Source of the DNA: JACRAV01 sp964571235 | GTDB lineage: Bacteria > Zixibacteria > MSB-5A5 > GN15 > FEB-12 | Reading direction: 5' to 3' | Assembly: GCA_964571235.1 (NCBI GenBank) | Contig: CAZNAI010000003.1 | Location: 372,001-436,000, forward strand | DNA: 64,000 bases | Part shown: piece after piece, positions 51,040-58,036 of the stretch | Layout: every line of letters begins with the position of its first letter | How positions within the stretch are numbered: the stretch's first letter is position 1 | The notes under the pieces: model-generated | What the model saw: the letters and a program-made list of their open reading frames with translations, nothing else | Database searches by the model: none | What the model was told of the DNA's origin: nothing | Position numbers and translations under genes: made by a program

Positions 51040-52179
51040 TCAGCAGGGCGGCATGACCACACTTGGGTCGCGATCAAAATTGCCGCGCAGTTTCTGATCC
51101 AGTTCAATCGATTCAAAAAGCGCCTGGAAATTCCCCTTACCGAATCCCTGGCTATTGCCGCGCCGCTGAATGATTTCAAAGAAGAAGGTCGGACGGTCAC
51201 AGACCGGCTTGGTGAACAACTGAAGCAAGTACCCGTCGGCCTCGGTGTCGTACAATATTCCCAGCCGCTGGAGATCGTCCAAATTCTCAGTCAGCTTGAG
51301 GTCCGCCCGACTCCGCATCCGGTCATAATAGGTATCCGGTACAGATAAGAACTCCATGCCGTTCTTGCGCAGGGCGGCAATGGTGGAGACGATATCCTCT
51401 GTGGCAATGGCAATATGCTGAACTCCCGAGCCGCCGTACTGCTCGATAAACTCCTCGATCTGTGACTTCTTCAGGCCGGCAAATGGTTCGTTGATCGGGT
51501 TGCGGATCACACTGTTTTTGCTCCGGACGACTTTGGATAGGAGTGCTGAGTATTTCGTACCGATATCGCCGGCCTTGAAATCGACAAACGTCTCAAATCC
51601 CATCGTTTGGTTGAAATACTCAGCCCAGAGGTTCATCTCGTTTTCACGGACATTCCCCACGATGTGGTCTACCCACATCAGGCCGGTGTCGTGCGCTTCG
51701 ATTTCGAATTTGTGAATCGGCTCACAGAAGTTCGGCCGGAAAATATGCTTATAATGGTCGCGGTTGATATAGACCAGTTCGGTGTCATCATACAGGCGGA
51801 TCGCGGCTTCCTCGACATACCCGTGATGGTTTTCTATCTTCTCCGGCCGACGAACCATCACCGCGCCATGCTTGCCGGCATAGTTGAAGGCGGCGGTGAC
51901 ATCGTCGACTTCAACCGCCCACCGCTTGACACCGTCGCCATGTTTATTGACAAAGCTCCAAACATCGTACGACGACGGTTGTAAACCTGAAGTGACGACA
52001 AACTTGATGTCGTTTTTCGTCAGGTAGAACGACATTCGGTCGCGCACGCCCGTTTCCGGTCCGCAATAGCCGGTAAACTGCAGGCCAAGCGCCTTGGCCA
52101 TCCACCAGGCAAACGGTTTGGCCGAACCGACATAAAACTCTACATAGTCATATTTGCGAATCCCGATCGGATTATCCAT
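51040..52179 (-). CDS. hppD: 4-Hydroxyphenylpyruvate dioxygenase
   Basis: Converts 4-hydroxyphenylpyruvate to homogentisate using Fe(II) and oxygen. ATG 52179 has AAGGAG just upstream; 379 residues. The two vicinal-oxygen-chelate halves and the iron ligands are visible: His in LMWVDHIVGNVREN, His in SGVQHIAIATEDI and Glu in FFEIIQRRGNSQGFGKGNF, the last being the well-known C-terminal signature. It is the first gene of the minus-strand catabolic row and is divergent from the aromatic hydroxylase gene. Confidence 0.96.
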   Translation of the reverse strand: MDNPIGIRKYDYVEFYVGSAKPFAWWMAKALGLQFTGYCGPETGVRDRMSFYLTKNDIKFVVTSGLQPSSYDVWSFVNKHGDGVKRWAVEVDDVTAAFNYAGKHGAVMVRRPEKIENHHGYVEEAAIRLYDDTELVYINRDHYKHIFRPNFCEPIHKFEIEAHDTGLMWVDHIVGNVRENEMNLWAEYFNQTMGFETFVDFKAGDIGTKYSALLSKVVRSKNSVIRNPINEPFAGLKKSQIEEFIEQYGGSGVQHIAIATEDIVSTIAALRKNGMEFLSVPDTYYDRMRSRADLKLTENLDDLQRLGILYDTEADGYLLQLFTKPVCDRPTFFFEIIQRRGNSQGFGKGNFQALFESIELDQKLRGNFDRDPSVVMPPC

Positions 52180-52377
52180 GCCATCTCCTTCGTGCAATAT
52201 GGGGGCGAAGTTCTGCCTGCGCCCGCCCAAACATACCCCGAACTCGCCGTGCGGGCAAGGGGATTGTCCGGGTTTGAAGACCGTCCAGGTCCGCTTTCAC
52301 GTGACTCCTTGCTGACAGTAACACGTAGACGAGGCGAGTGGTTTCGGCTTGCCGATCCTCCGGCACAGAGATATATT

Positions 52378-52393
52378 TGGTCTATTAAGACCA
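52378..52393. promoter_or_regulatory. Inverted repeat in the hppD / hydroxylase divergent control region
   Basis: TGGTCT, 4-base spacer, AGACCA, about 80 bases before the hydroxylase start and 200 before hppD. It is a possible operator for a regulator acting on both genes. No promoter could be assigned with confidence in 52180-52474. Confidence 0.35.
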
Positions 52394-52474
52394 CGACAGC
52401 CAGTTTGCCCGCCTTCGGCTGAGCGAATGGCCTGTCGATATGCCAAGCTTGCGCGCCACAAGGAGTCAGGACCA

Positions 52475-54244
52475 ATGTCCACCGCCTCGGCCATGTTAAC
52501 CGGTTTCGATATCAACCGGTACCCCCAACTGGCAAAGCTCCCTAATCACCTCAAGCAGTTCATTGTCATTCAGGACTGGGAGCACTACACGCCAATCGAT
52601 CACGCGGTCTGGCGGTATGTGATGCGGCAGGCGATCCGGATTCTCAAAGTCAATGCGCACCGTGTCTACTTTCAGGGTCTGTTGAGCACGGGGATAAACG
52701 TCGAAGCGATTCCGCGGATCGAAGATATGAACGACATCCTCGGCAAGATCGGCTGGGGGTGTGTGGCGGTCGACGGATTCATTCCACCCGCGGCGTTCAT
52801 GGAATACCAGGCGTACAAAGTGCTGGTCATTGCCTGCGACATGCGGCAGATCAATCATATCGAATATACTCCGGCGCCGGATATAGTCCACGAAGCCGCC
52901 GGGCATGCGCCGATCATTGTCGACGGTCCCTACGCGGCCTACTTACAGCGTTTCGGCGAAATCGGCACCAAGGCGATGTCCTCTCGCAAAGACTTTGAGC
53001 TGTACGAAGCGATCCGACGGCTTTCGATCTTAAAAGAAGCACCCGAAACACCGCAAAGCGAAATCGACGTAGCCGAAAAACTGGTGCTTGAACGGCAAGC
53101 CAATCTTGGCGAGCCCTCAGAGATGGCGCGCCTTTCGCGTCTGCACTGGTGGACGGTCGAGTACGGTTTGATCGGCGAGATGAGTATGCCGAAAATCTAC
53201 GGCGCGGGATTGCTGTCGTCCATTGGCGAAGCAGTCTCATGCCTTGAAGATGATGTCAAAAAGATTCCGTACACAGTCGACGCCGCCAACTTCGCATTTG
53301 ATATCACCACCCAACAGCCCCAGCTTTTTGTCACGCCTGACTTTGAGACACTCATGCGGGTGCTTGAAGAGTTCGCCGATACGATGGCCTTTCGACGCGG
53401 CGGAACCTACGGCCTGACACAGGCGATCGAATGCAACAATACTGCAACCGTCGAGTACTCCTCGGGACTGCAGATCTCAGGCGTTTTTGTCAGCATGATC
53501 AAAGACAGCAAGGGAGAGCCGGCGTATCTTCAGGCCAAAGGCCCGAGCGCACTGGCGTACAACTACAAAGAACTGCCGGGACACGATAAGGTCTACCACC
53601 GCGACGGTTTCGGGTCGCCGGTCGGCAAATTGAAAGGCAGTAGCAAAACGCTCGAGAATTTCAGCGACAGTGATTTGGCGACAGCCGGAATCAAACTCAG
53701 TTCAGATTGCAGGCTCGAATTCGAATCGGGTGTGACAGTTGTCGGTCATCTTGATCGAATCGAACGCCGCGATGACAAGATCATTTTGCTCATTTTCTCT
53801 AAATGCACTGTTACACACGATGGCAAAACGCTCTTTAAGCCGGAGTGGGGGACATACGACATGGCGGTCGGTGCAACGATCGTGTCGGTCTTCAACGGCG
53901 CGGCAGACAAAGATGCCTACGAGCAGGTGCCGCTGGTGAGCAAAACCCGCACGATTCGCATTACCTACACCGAGCGAGACTATCGCCTTCAGGCAATCTA
54001 TCAGCACATCCGCGATATTCGTGAACTGCAAAACGGGTACGAGGGACTCCCGTCGATCTGGGAGAATCTCAAACGCGATTTTCCCGAGGACTGGCTGGCC
54101 TCGCTTGATATTCTGGAACTGCTTTTGCAGAAGAAATTGTATCCCGAAGTCGCGAGAGAAATCCGCGCATCGCTTGAACAAAAAGCGGCGAACCACGAAT
54201 CGCTCAGCAAAGTCATTTCCGAGGGCTTGTCGATTTTGGGGTGA
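52475..54244 (+). CDS. phhA: Aromatic amino acid hydroxylase (phenylalanine 4-monooxygenase), long form
   Basis: Hydroxylates phenylalanine to tyrosine with Fe(II), oxygen and a tetrahydropterin. ATG 52475 has AAGGAG at 52460-52465; 589 residues. The iron-site motif is DIVHEAAGHAPI (two His), and the later Glu lies near the WWTVEYGLIGE segment. The catalytic domain ends near residue 300. The remaining 290 residues are a beta-rich then helical extension that the usual 260-residue bacterial enzyme lacks. A similar long form is known in Bacteroidota. folE, PTPS and a reductase gene nearby could make its cofactor. Confidence 0.92.
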   Translation: MSTASAMLTGFDINRYPQLAKLPNHLKQFIVIQDWEHYTPIDHAVWRYVMRQAIRILKVNAHRVYFQGLLSTGINVEAIPRIEDMNDILGKIGWGCVAVDGFIPPAAFMEYQAYKVLVIACDMRQINHIEYTPAPDIVHEAAGHAPIIVDGPYAAYLQRFGEIGTKAMSSRKDFELYEAIRRLSILKEAPETPQSEIDVAEKLVLERQANLGEPSEMARLSRLHWWTVEYGLIGEMSMPKIYGAGLLSSIGEAVSCLEDDVKKIPYTVDAANFAFDITTQQPQLFVTPDFETLMRVLEEFADTMAFRRGGTYGLTQAIECNNTATVEYSSGLQISGVFVSMIKDSKGEPAYLQAKGPSALAYNYKELPGHDKVYHRDGFGSPVGKLKGSSKTLENFSDSDLATAGIKLSSDCRLEFESGVTVVGHLDRIERRDDKIILLIFSKCTVTHDGKTLFKPEWGTYDMAVGATIVSVFNGAADKDAYEQVPLVSKTRTIRITYTERDYRLQAIYQHIRDIRELQNGYEGLPSIWENLKRDFPEDWLASLDILELLLQKKLYPEVAREIRASLEQKAANHESLSKVISEGLSILG

Positions 54245-54255
54245 GGCTTTAGAGT

Positions 54256-54285
54256 GTCACCCCGGCGAAGGCCGGGGCCCAGCCG
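54256..54285. repeat. GTCACCCCGGC gaag GCCGGGGCCCAGCCG repeat, simple copy
   Basis: Stem CCCCGGC, loop GAAG, stem GCCGGGG, followed by CCCAGCCG. The expanded copy at 12644 has the same outer ends. It lies between two convergent genes. Confidence 0.75.
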
Positions 54286-54346
54286 CTTACAATTGTATCT
54301 TATTCAAACGTCGACTCGAACGGAGACGAGAAATGACGCAACAGCA

Positions 54347-54868
54347 CTAGAGTCCTTTGAATTCTCCAATTGCATGTATAAGGGAGTTGGGGAATGGTTT
54401 GCCGCGAATTGATAATAAACTGTCAATTTGAAACACAAAGGAAAACTTTCGATCGTGACCCCGAGCCGTTGAATCTCGGTAAATTTCTTCGGAAGTGAAG
54501 TCGCCGAAGTAAGAGTACTCCACCGAATAGTGACCTATGTCAGTAGTGCTGTCGATCTTTGGGAGGCGATTCATGATTGGTAGCCCGTTACGCCAGACCC
54601 TGATTGCGCCAGACCCTAGAGAAATTTCGCCTTTCGACAGATCGGCAGCGATGTCCGCTTTTATAAGAACGAAAATAGCTTTGTCGTCAAGCGCCGGCAT
54701 ATGAGTGTATCCGGTAATAGTGACAGTACCGGTCGAATTCGGCAATGGCAAGATCAGCTGTTTCGCTGGTTTGCCGTTTGTCCAAAATCGAATTTCGTGT
54801 GTTGGAATAGGGCAACCTGATAGAAGTACCGCCACAGGTATTAGGACCAAGAGAGACCAACGCTTCAT
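54347..54868 (-). CDS. Lipoprotein of unknown function
   Basis: A 173-residue lipoprotein with a clean signal and lipobox (MKRWSLLVLIPVAVLLSGC). The mature part is beta-rich (TGTVTITGYTHMPALDDKAI and YSVEYSYFGDFTSEEIYRD). I recognise no family. It begins 5 bases after the end of the short-chain dehydrogenase gene, so the two share a message, but a link in function is not evident. Confidence 0.75.
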   Translation of the reverse strand: MKRWSLLVLIPVAVLLSGCPIPTHEIRFWTNGKPAKQLILPLPNSTGTVTITGYTHMPALDDKAIFVLIKADIAADLSKGEISLGSGAIRVWRNGLPIMNRLPKIDSTTDIGHYSVEYSYFGDFTSEEIYRDSTARGHDRKFSFVFQIDSLLSIRGKPFPNSLIHAIGEFKGL

Positions 54869-54873
54869 GACAG

Positions 54874-55566
54874 CTACAACTTCCCCGCAATATTTCCCAG
54901 CGTAATATCCTCAATTAGCGTATCTCCGGGTCGTTCGAGCGCAAACGCAACAGCTTCAGCCACCTGTGTCGCCGCCATCATCTTCTCGCGCGGCCAATCG
55001 CCGTCGATATCTCCCCAAATATCAGTATCAGTCGACGCCGGGTAAACATTGATCACCCGGATTCCGCGCGGGCGGAGTTCCTCGCGAATACACTTGGTGA
55101 GGCCGTCGAGCGCAAACTTAGTGGCGGTATATCCGCTCCAGTTAGGGAATGTCGTTTTGCCTGAAATCGAATTGATATTCACAATGCTCGCGCCCGCCTG
55201 CATGAGCGGTGTTACTCCCTGAATGAGTCTCAGCGGCGCGGTGACATTGACAGTCACAAGCCGGTTCCATTCGGCGAGCGTCATCTCTTCAAACGGCTTG
55301 GCCAGTCCGATTCCCGCATTGTTGACCAGTGCAGTCAACGGCTCGTGCGCGGCGGCACGAATCAGCGCCTCAAGCTCGGCGCCATCGGAGAGATCATAGA
55401 CATGAATCGAAGTTTCGGCGCCTTTGGCTTTGACGAGTGAGGCGGTTTCGTTGAGCGCCTCGCGGTCGCGGCCGTGGAGTAAAATGTGGCGGCCATTCTC
55501 GGCCAAGCGTTCGGCGATGGCCCTGCCGATTCCGCGTGATGCGCCGGTGACTAAGTATCGTTGCAT
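54874..55566 (-). CDS. Short-chain dehydrogenase, candidate sepiapterin reductase-like
   Basis: A 230-residue classical SDR. ATG 55566 is chosen; upstream sequence in frame belongs to a repeat. The nucleotide-binding motif is TGASRGIGRA, NNAG is present, and the catalytic Ser-Tyr-Lys is in NSISGKTTFPNWSGYTATKF. Sequence alone gives only the superfamily. Because it lies next to folE and the PTPS protein, and close to a pterin-dependent hydroxylase, I suggest it may reduce 6-pyruvoyl-tetrahydropterin, as sepiapterin reductase does. About 236 bases of repeats separate it from the PTPS gene. Confidence 0.82.
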   Translation of the reverse strand: MQRYLVTGASRGIGRAIAERLAENGRHILLHGRDREALNETASLVKAKGAETSIHVYDLSDGAELEALIRAAAHEPLTALVNNAGIGLAKPFEEMTLAEWNRLVTVNVTAPLRLIQGVTPLMQAGASIVNINSISGKTTFPNWSGYTATKFALDGLTKCIREELRPRGIRVINVYPASTDTDIWGDIDGDWPREKMMAATQVAEAVAFALERPGDTLIEDITLGNIAGKL

Positions 55567-55583
55567 TTGGTTTTTTCTCTCTT

Positions 55584-55638
55584 GTAGGTCGGGTTCCGCC
55601 GTCCCGCCGCGAAGCGTGCGGGACAAGAAACCCGACAT
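55584..55638. repeat. Hairpin repeat, family A, long form
   Basis: GTAGGTCGGGTT ... AACCCGACAT with an inner stem GTCCCGC/GCGGGAC. Same ends as 6038 and 8207. Confidence 0.8.
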
Positions 55639-55658
55639 TCTCTTTTCGATCTTGTCTC

Positions 55659-55711
55659 TGTCGGGTTTTTCACTTGTCCGCTCACGCGGACTCGTTCAGA
55701 ACCCGACCTAC
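55659..55711. repeat. Hairpin repeat, family A, long form, inverted orientation
   Basis: Reads TGTCGGGTTT ... AACCCGACCTAC, the reverse complement of the family A ends, with an inner stem GTCCGC/GCGGAC around TCAC. It lies 20 bases from the copy at 55584, facing it. Confidence 0.8.
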
Positions 55712-55718
55712 TTTGTCT

Positions 55719-55783
55719 GTAGGTCTAGCGCCCTGGCGCTTGACTTTGTTTAATCCCGTCAAGCCGCAGGCGGCTTGACCTAC
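55719..55783. repeat. Compound hairpin repeat (GTAGGTC...GACCTAC)
   Basis: Outer GTAGGTC/GACCTAC, with two inner hairpins: AGCGCC/GGCGCT and the perfect GTCAAGCCG/CGGCTTGAC. It looks like two short family A units joined. It lies just after the stop of the triple-PTPS gene. Confidence 0.7.
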
Positions 55784-55802
55784 ATTCATTGCAGACATTT
55801 TC

Positions 55803-57017
55803 TCATCTCCGCAAACTAAACCTATTATTTGGCGTCTCCCACAGGCGAAGTCGCTCCAGCTTGCCGTCGACGAGTCCGTCCAAGCGATCCCAAAGCCGAA
55901 CAATAATATTCTCTCCGGTTGAAGGTACGCCCTCAAAGTCGCTCGTTTCCAGATTCAGATGTTTGTAATCCCACGGCTCCACCGACTGCCGTAGCGCCTT
56001 CGTAAAGAAATCCAGTTTGCCGAGTGTCCCCGATCGCTCATCGTACTGCCCACCATAGGTTGCCTCGACTCGATACTGATGGCCATGTCCGCTTGGGTTG
56101 GCGCATTTGCCGTAGGTCGCAACATTCTCGTTCTCGGATAATCTGTCTGACTGAAGGCGATGAGCGGCATGGAATGAGTCGATCAGTCCCAAAGAGAATC
56201 TGCGGGCATGATCGAATCCAGCAAAGAAATTCTTCATCTCATACAACTGTACTTGGTGAATTGGAAGAGCAGTTCGCAGCTTCTGAAATGAAAAGCGGGC
56301 CAGCGATTCGGTGGTTATCGGCAGTGACGCAAGTTGCGGGACATCTAAATTCAGATTCTTGTGGTCAAGCCAGGAAGACAGTTCATCGAGGGATCCCTTG
56401 AGTTCATCATACGGCGAATAGGTTCCAATCTCGCTTTGAAAGTCCCCCGACAGAGTCACTCGCAATCGATAGTTGTGGCCGTGCCCTGATCTATTCGCCG
56501 CCACACCGAACATCTGCGCATTCTCTTCTTCGCTCAAGTGCGGCGAACGAGTCGACCGAGCGGCGGAAAACGAGAGCCAATGATGTTCTTCGACATGTCC
56601 ATTGGTAAACGCGGTAGCCGACGACAGATCGGTATCTTCAACATGACAGGCGAACGGTTTGGCCGAACTATCAGCAAAGAGCGGCTGGCTATCTGACAAA
56701 ATTTGTCGGGCGAGATTCCCGGCGGTTGGCGGAATCCGATCAAACGGGGGAGTATCGACATTCAAATACTTGTGGTCATACTTCTGCGAGAGCAGTTCCA
56801 CGATCCGTGATTTGACAATCGACACATTGATCATCATGCCGGTGGCCGGATCAACCGGACCTGAAAAAACCAAATGGATTACACCATTGATACCGTGACC
56901 ATGTTTCCCGCCAAAGGCCGGGCCATACCAGCGTTGGTTTTCCCTCTCCGACCAATCGGGGCGGATCACCCGCCTCGACGAAGAAATCTCAAACCGCTTG
57001 GAAATTGTCAACAGCAT
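55803..57017 (-). CDS. Triple-domain 6-pyruvoyl-tetrahydropterin synthase (PTPS) protein
   Basis: A 404-residue protein made of three PTPS/QueD-fold domains (about 1-130, 147-265 and 280-404). PTPS turns dihydroneopterin triphosphate into 6-pyruvoyl-tetrahydropterin; QueD-type relatives make a queuosine precursor. All three domains keep the HGH zinc pair (39-41, 179-181, 311-313) and a pterin-anchor Glu (about 127, 260, 394). Only domain 3 keeps the third zinc His (286) and the catalytic Cys (305, GKCANPSGHGH). Domains 1 and 2 have Arg at the His position (15, 154) and no Cys. For the Asp-His pair, domains 1 and 2 keep DHK (81-83, 218-220), while domain 3 reads DYK (350-352). It lies 23 bases after folE, so a tetrahydrobiopterin role is likely. 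Confidence 0.9.
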   Translation of the reverse strand: MLLTISKRFEISSSRRVIRPDWSERENQRWYGPAFGGKHGHGINGVIHLVFSGPVDPATGMMINVSIVKSRIVELLSQKYDHKYLNVDTPPFDRIPPTAGNLARQILSDSQPLFADSSAKPFACHVEDTDLSSATAFTNGHVEEHHWLSFSAARSTRSPHLSEEENAQMFGVAANRSGHGHNYRLRVTLSGDFQSEIGTYSPYDELKGSLDELSSWLDHKNLNLDVPQLASLPITTESLARFSFQKLRTALPIHQVQLYEMKNFFAGFDHARRFSLGLIDSFHAAHRLQSDRLSENENVATYGKCANPSGHGHQYRVEATYGGQYDERSGTLGKLDFFTKALRQSVEPWDYKHLNLETSDFEGVPSTGENIIVRLWDRLDGLVDGKLERLRLWETPNNRFSLRR

Positions 57018-57040
57018 CGGTTGCTTAGGTCTTGTTGCGC

Positions 57041-57595
57041 CTACTGGTGAATCAAGCTGAAAAATTCAGCACGGGTTTGCGCCGAATTTCGAAAAGCGCC
57101 GAGCATGCACGAGGTTTTCATAATCGAGTTCTGTTTTTCCACGCCGCGCATCATCATACACAAATGCTGGGCCTCGATCACCACCGCTACTCCCATCGGC
57201 TGAAGATGCGTATTGATGGCGTCGGCAATTTGTTTGGTCAACGACTCCTGGATTTGCAGACGGCGGGCGAATAGATCAACAATCCTTGCAACTTTGGACA
57301 GCCCGATGATCTTCTGCTTGGGGATATACGCGACATGGCACTTGCCAATAAAGGGCAACAAGTGATGCTCGCAGATCGAGTATAGCTCAATATCTTTGAC
57401 CAGGATAATCTCGTCGCTGTCGGCGGTGAAAACCGCCCCGTTGACAACCTCTTCCACGCTTTGCCGGTACCCCCGAGTCAAAAACTCCATTGCTCGGGCG
57501 GCTCGAAGGGGGGTTTTTTTGAGTCCCTCCCGGTTGGGATTTTCGCCGACCGTTTTCAGCAGTTCGCCATATATCTTCTCAAGCTCTTCTACCAC
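57041..57595 (-). CDS. folE: GTP cyclohydrolase I
   Basis: Opens GTP to 7,8-dihydroneopterin triphosphate, the first step to tetrahydrobiopterin and folate. The 184-residue enzyme is full length. Zinc and catalytic residues are seen in YSICEHHLLPFIGKCHVAYI and in EAQHLCMMMRGVEK; KKTPLRAARAMEFLTRGY is the usual N-terminal signature. It precedes the triple-PTPS gene by 23 bases on the same strand, which points to pterin cofactor supply for the hydroxylase at 52475 rather than to folate. Upstream, 57596-58036 holds the promoter and leader of the next gene and no coding sequence I can support. Confidence 0.96.
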   Translation of the reverse strand: MVEELEKIYGELLKTVGENPNREGLKKTPLRAARAMEFLTRGYRQSVEEVVNGAVFTADSDEIILVKDIELYSICEHHLLPFIGKCHVAYIPKQKIIGLSKVARIVDLFARRLQIQESLTKQIADAINTHLQPMGVAVVIEAQHLCMMMRGVEKQNSIMKTSCMLGAFRNSAQTRAEFFSLIHQ

Positions 57596-57827
57596 GTTTC
57601 GCTCTCCGTTGTTAGTGAAGGGGACGTAACCATTTGTCTGTCAATGAACACCGGTTTTGGCGGCCCGGTTTCCCGCATGGTACACAAACTCGCCCCAACC
57701 GACAAGTGGGGGTGGAGGACGAGGGACATCGCTTTGGTGGGTAGCCAAACGGGGCCGACAGACAGGCCGATTTCGGCTGAAAATTGAACAATCTCAGCCG
57801 TCCCCAGCCCTCCCGGTCAGATTCGCC

Positions 57828-57855
57828 TTGACTTTGCAGGACATAGGGTTATACT
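57828..57855 (+). promoter_or_regulatory. Sigma-70-type promoter for the giant secreted protein
   Basis: TTGACT (57828-57833), 16-base spacer, TATACT (57850-57855). The leader to ATG 58037 is about 175 bases and holds a perfect GCCGGGC/GCCCGGC hairpin with a TGAT loop (57939-57956). Confidence 0.6.
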
Positions 57856-58036
57856 TGCCGTATACCAACCGGTCCTCACGGTTACTTCGGCTGTTTTTGG
57901 TCATTCGGAATTACATTCCGAGGTTTGCAAGAAATCCGGCCGGGCTGATGCCCGGCACACGACAAACATCGTCATTCGACAGTCACACGGATCGTTCTGT
58001 CGGGTAACACCCAACCGTCCTTTACGGGGAACCGCT

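Noticed and set aside
57657..58007. 116-residue open frame before the giant secreted protein
   Set aside because: It covers the promoter and leader, has no ribosome site and no recognisable sequence.
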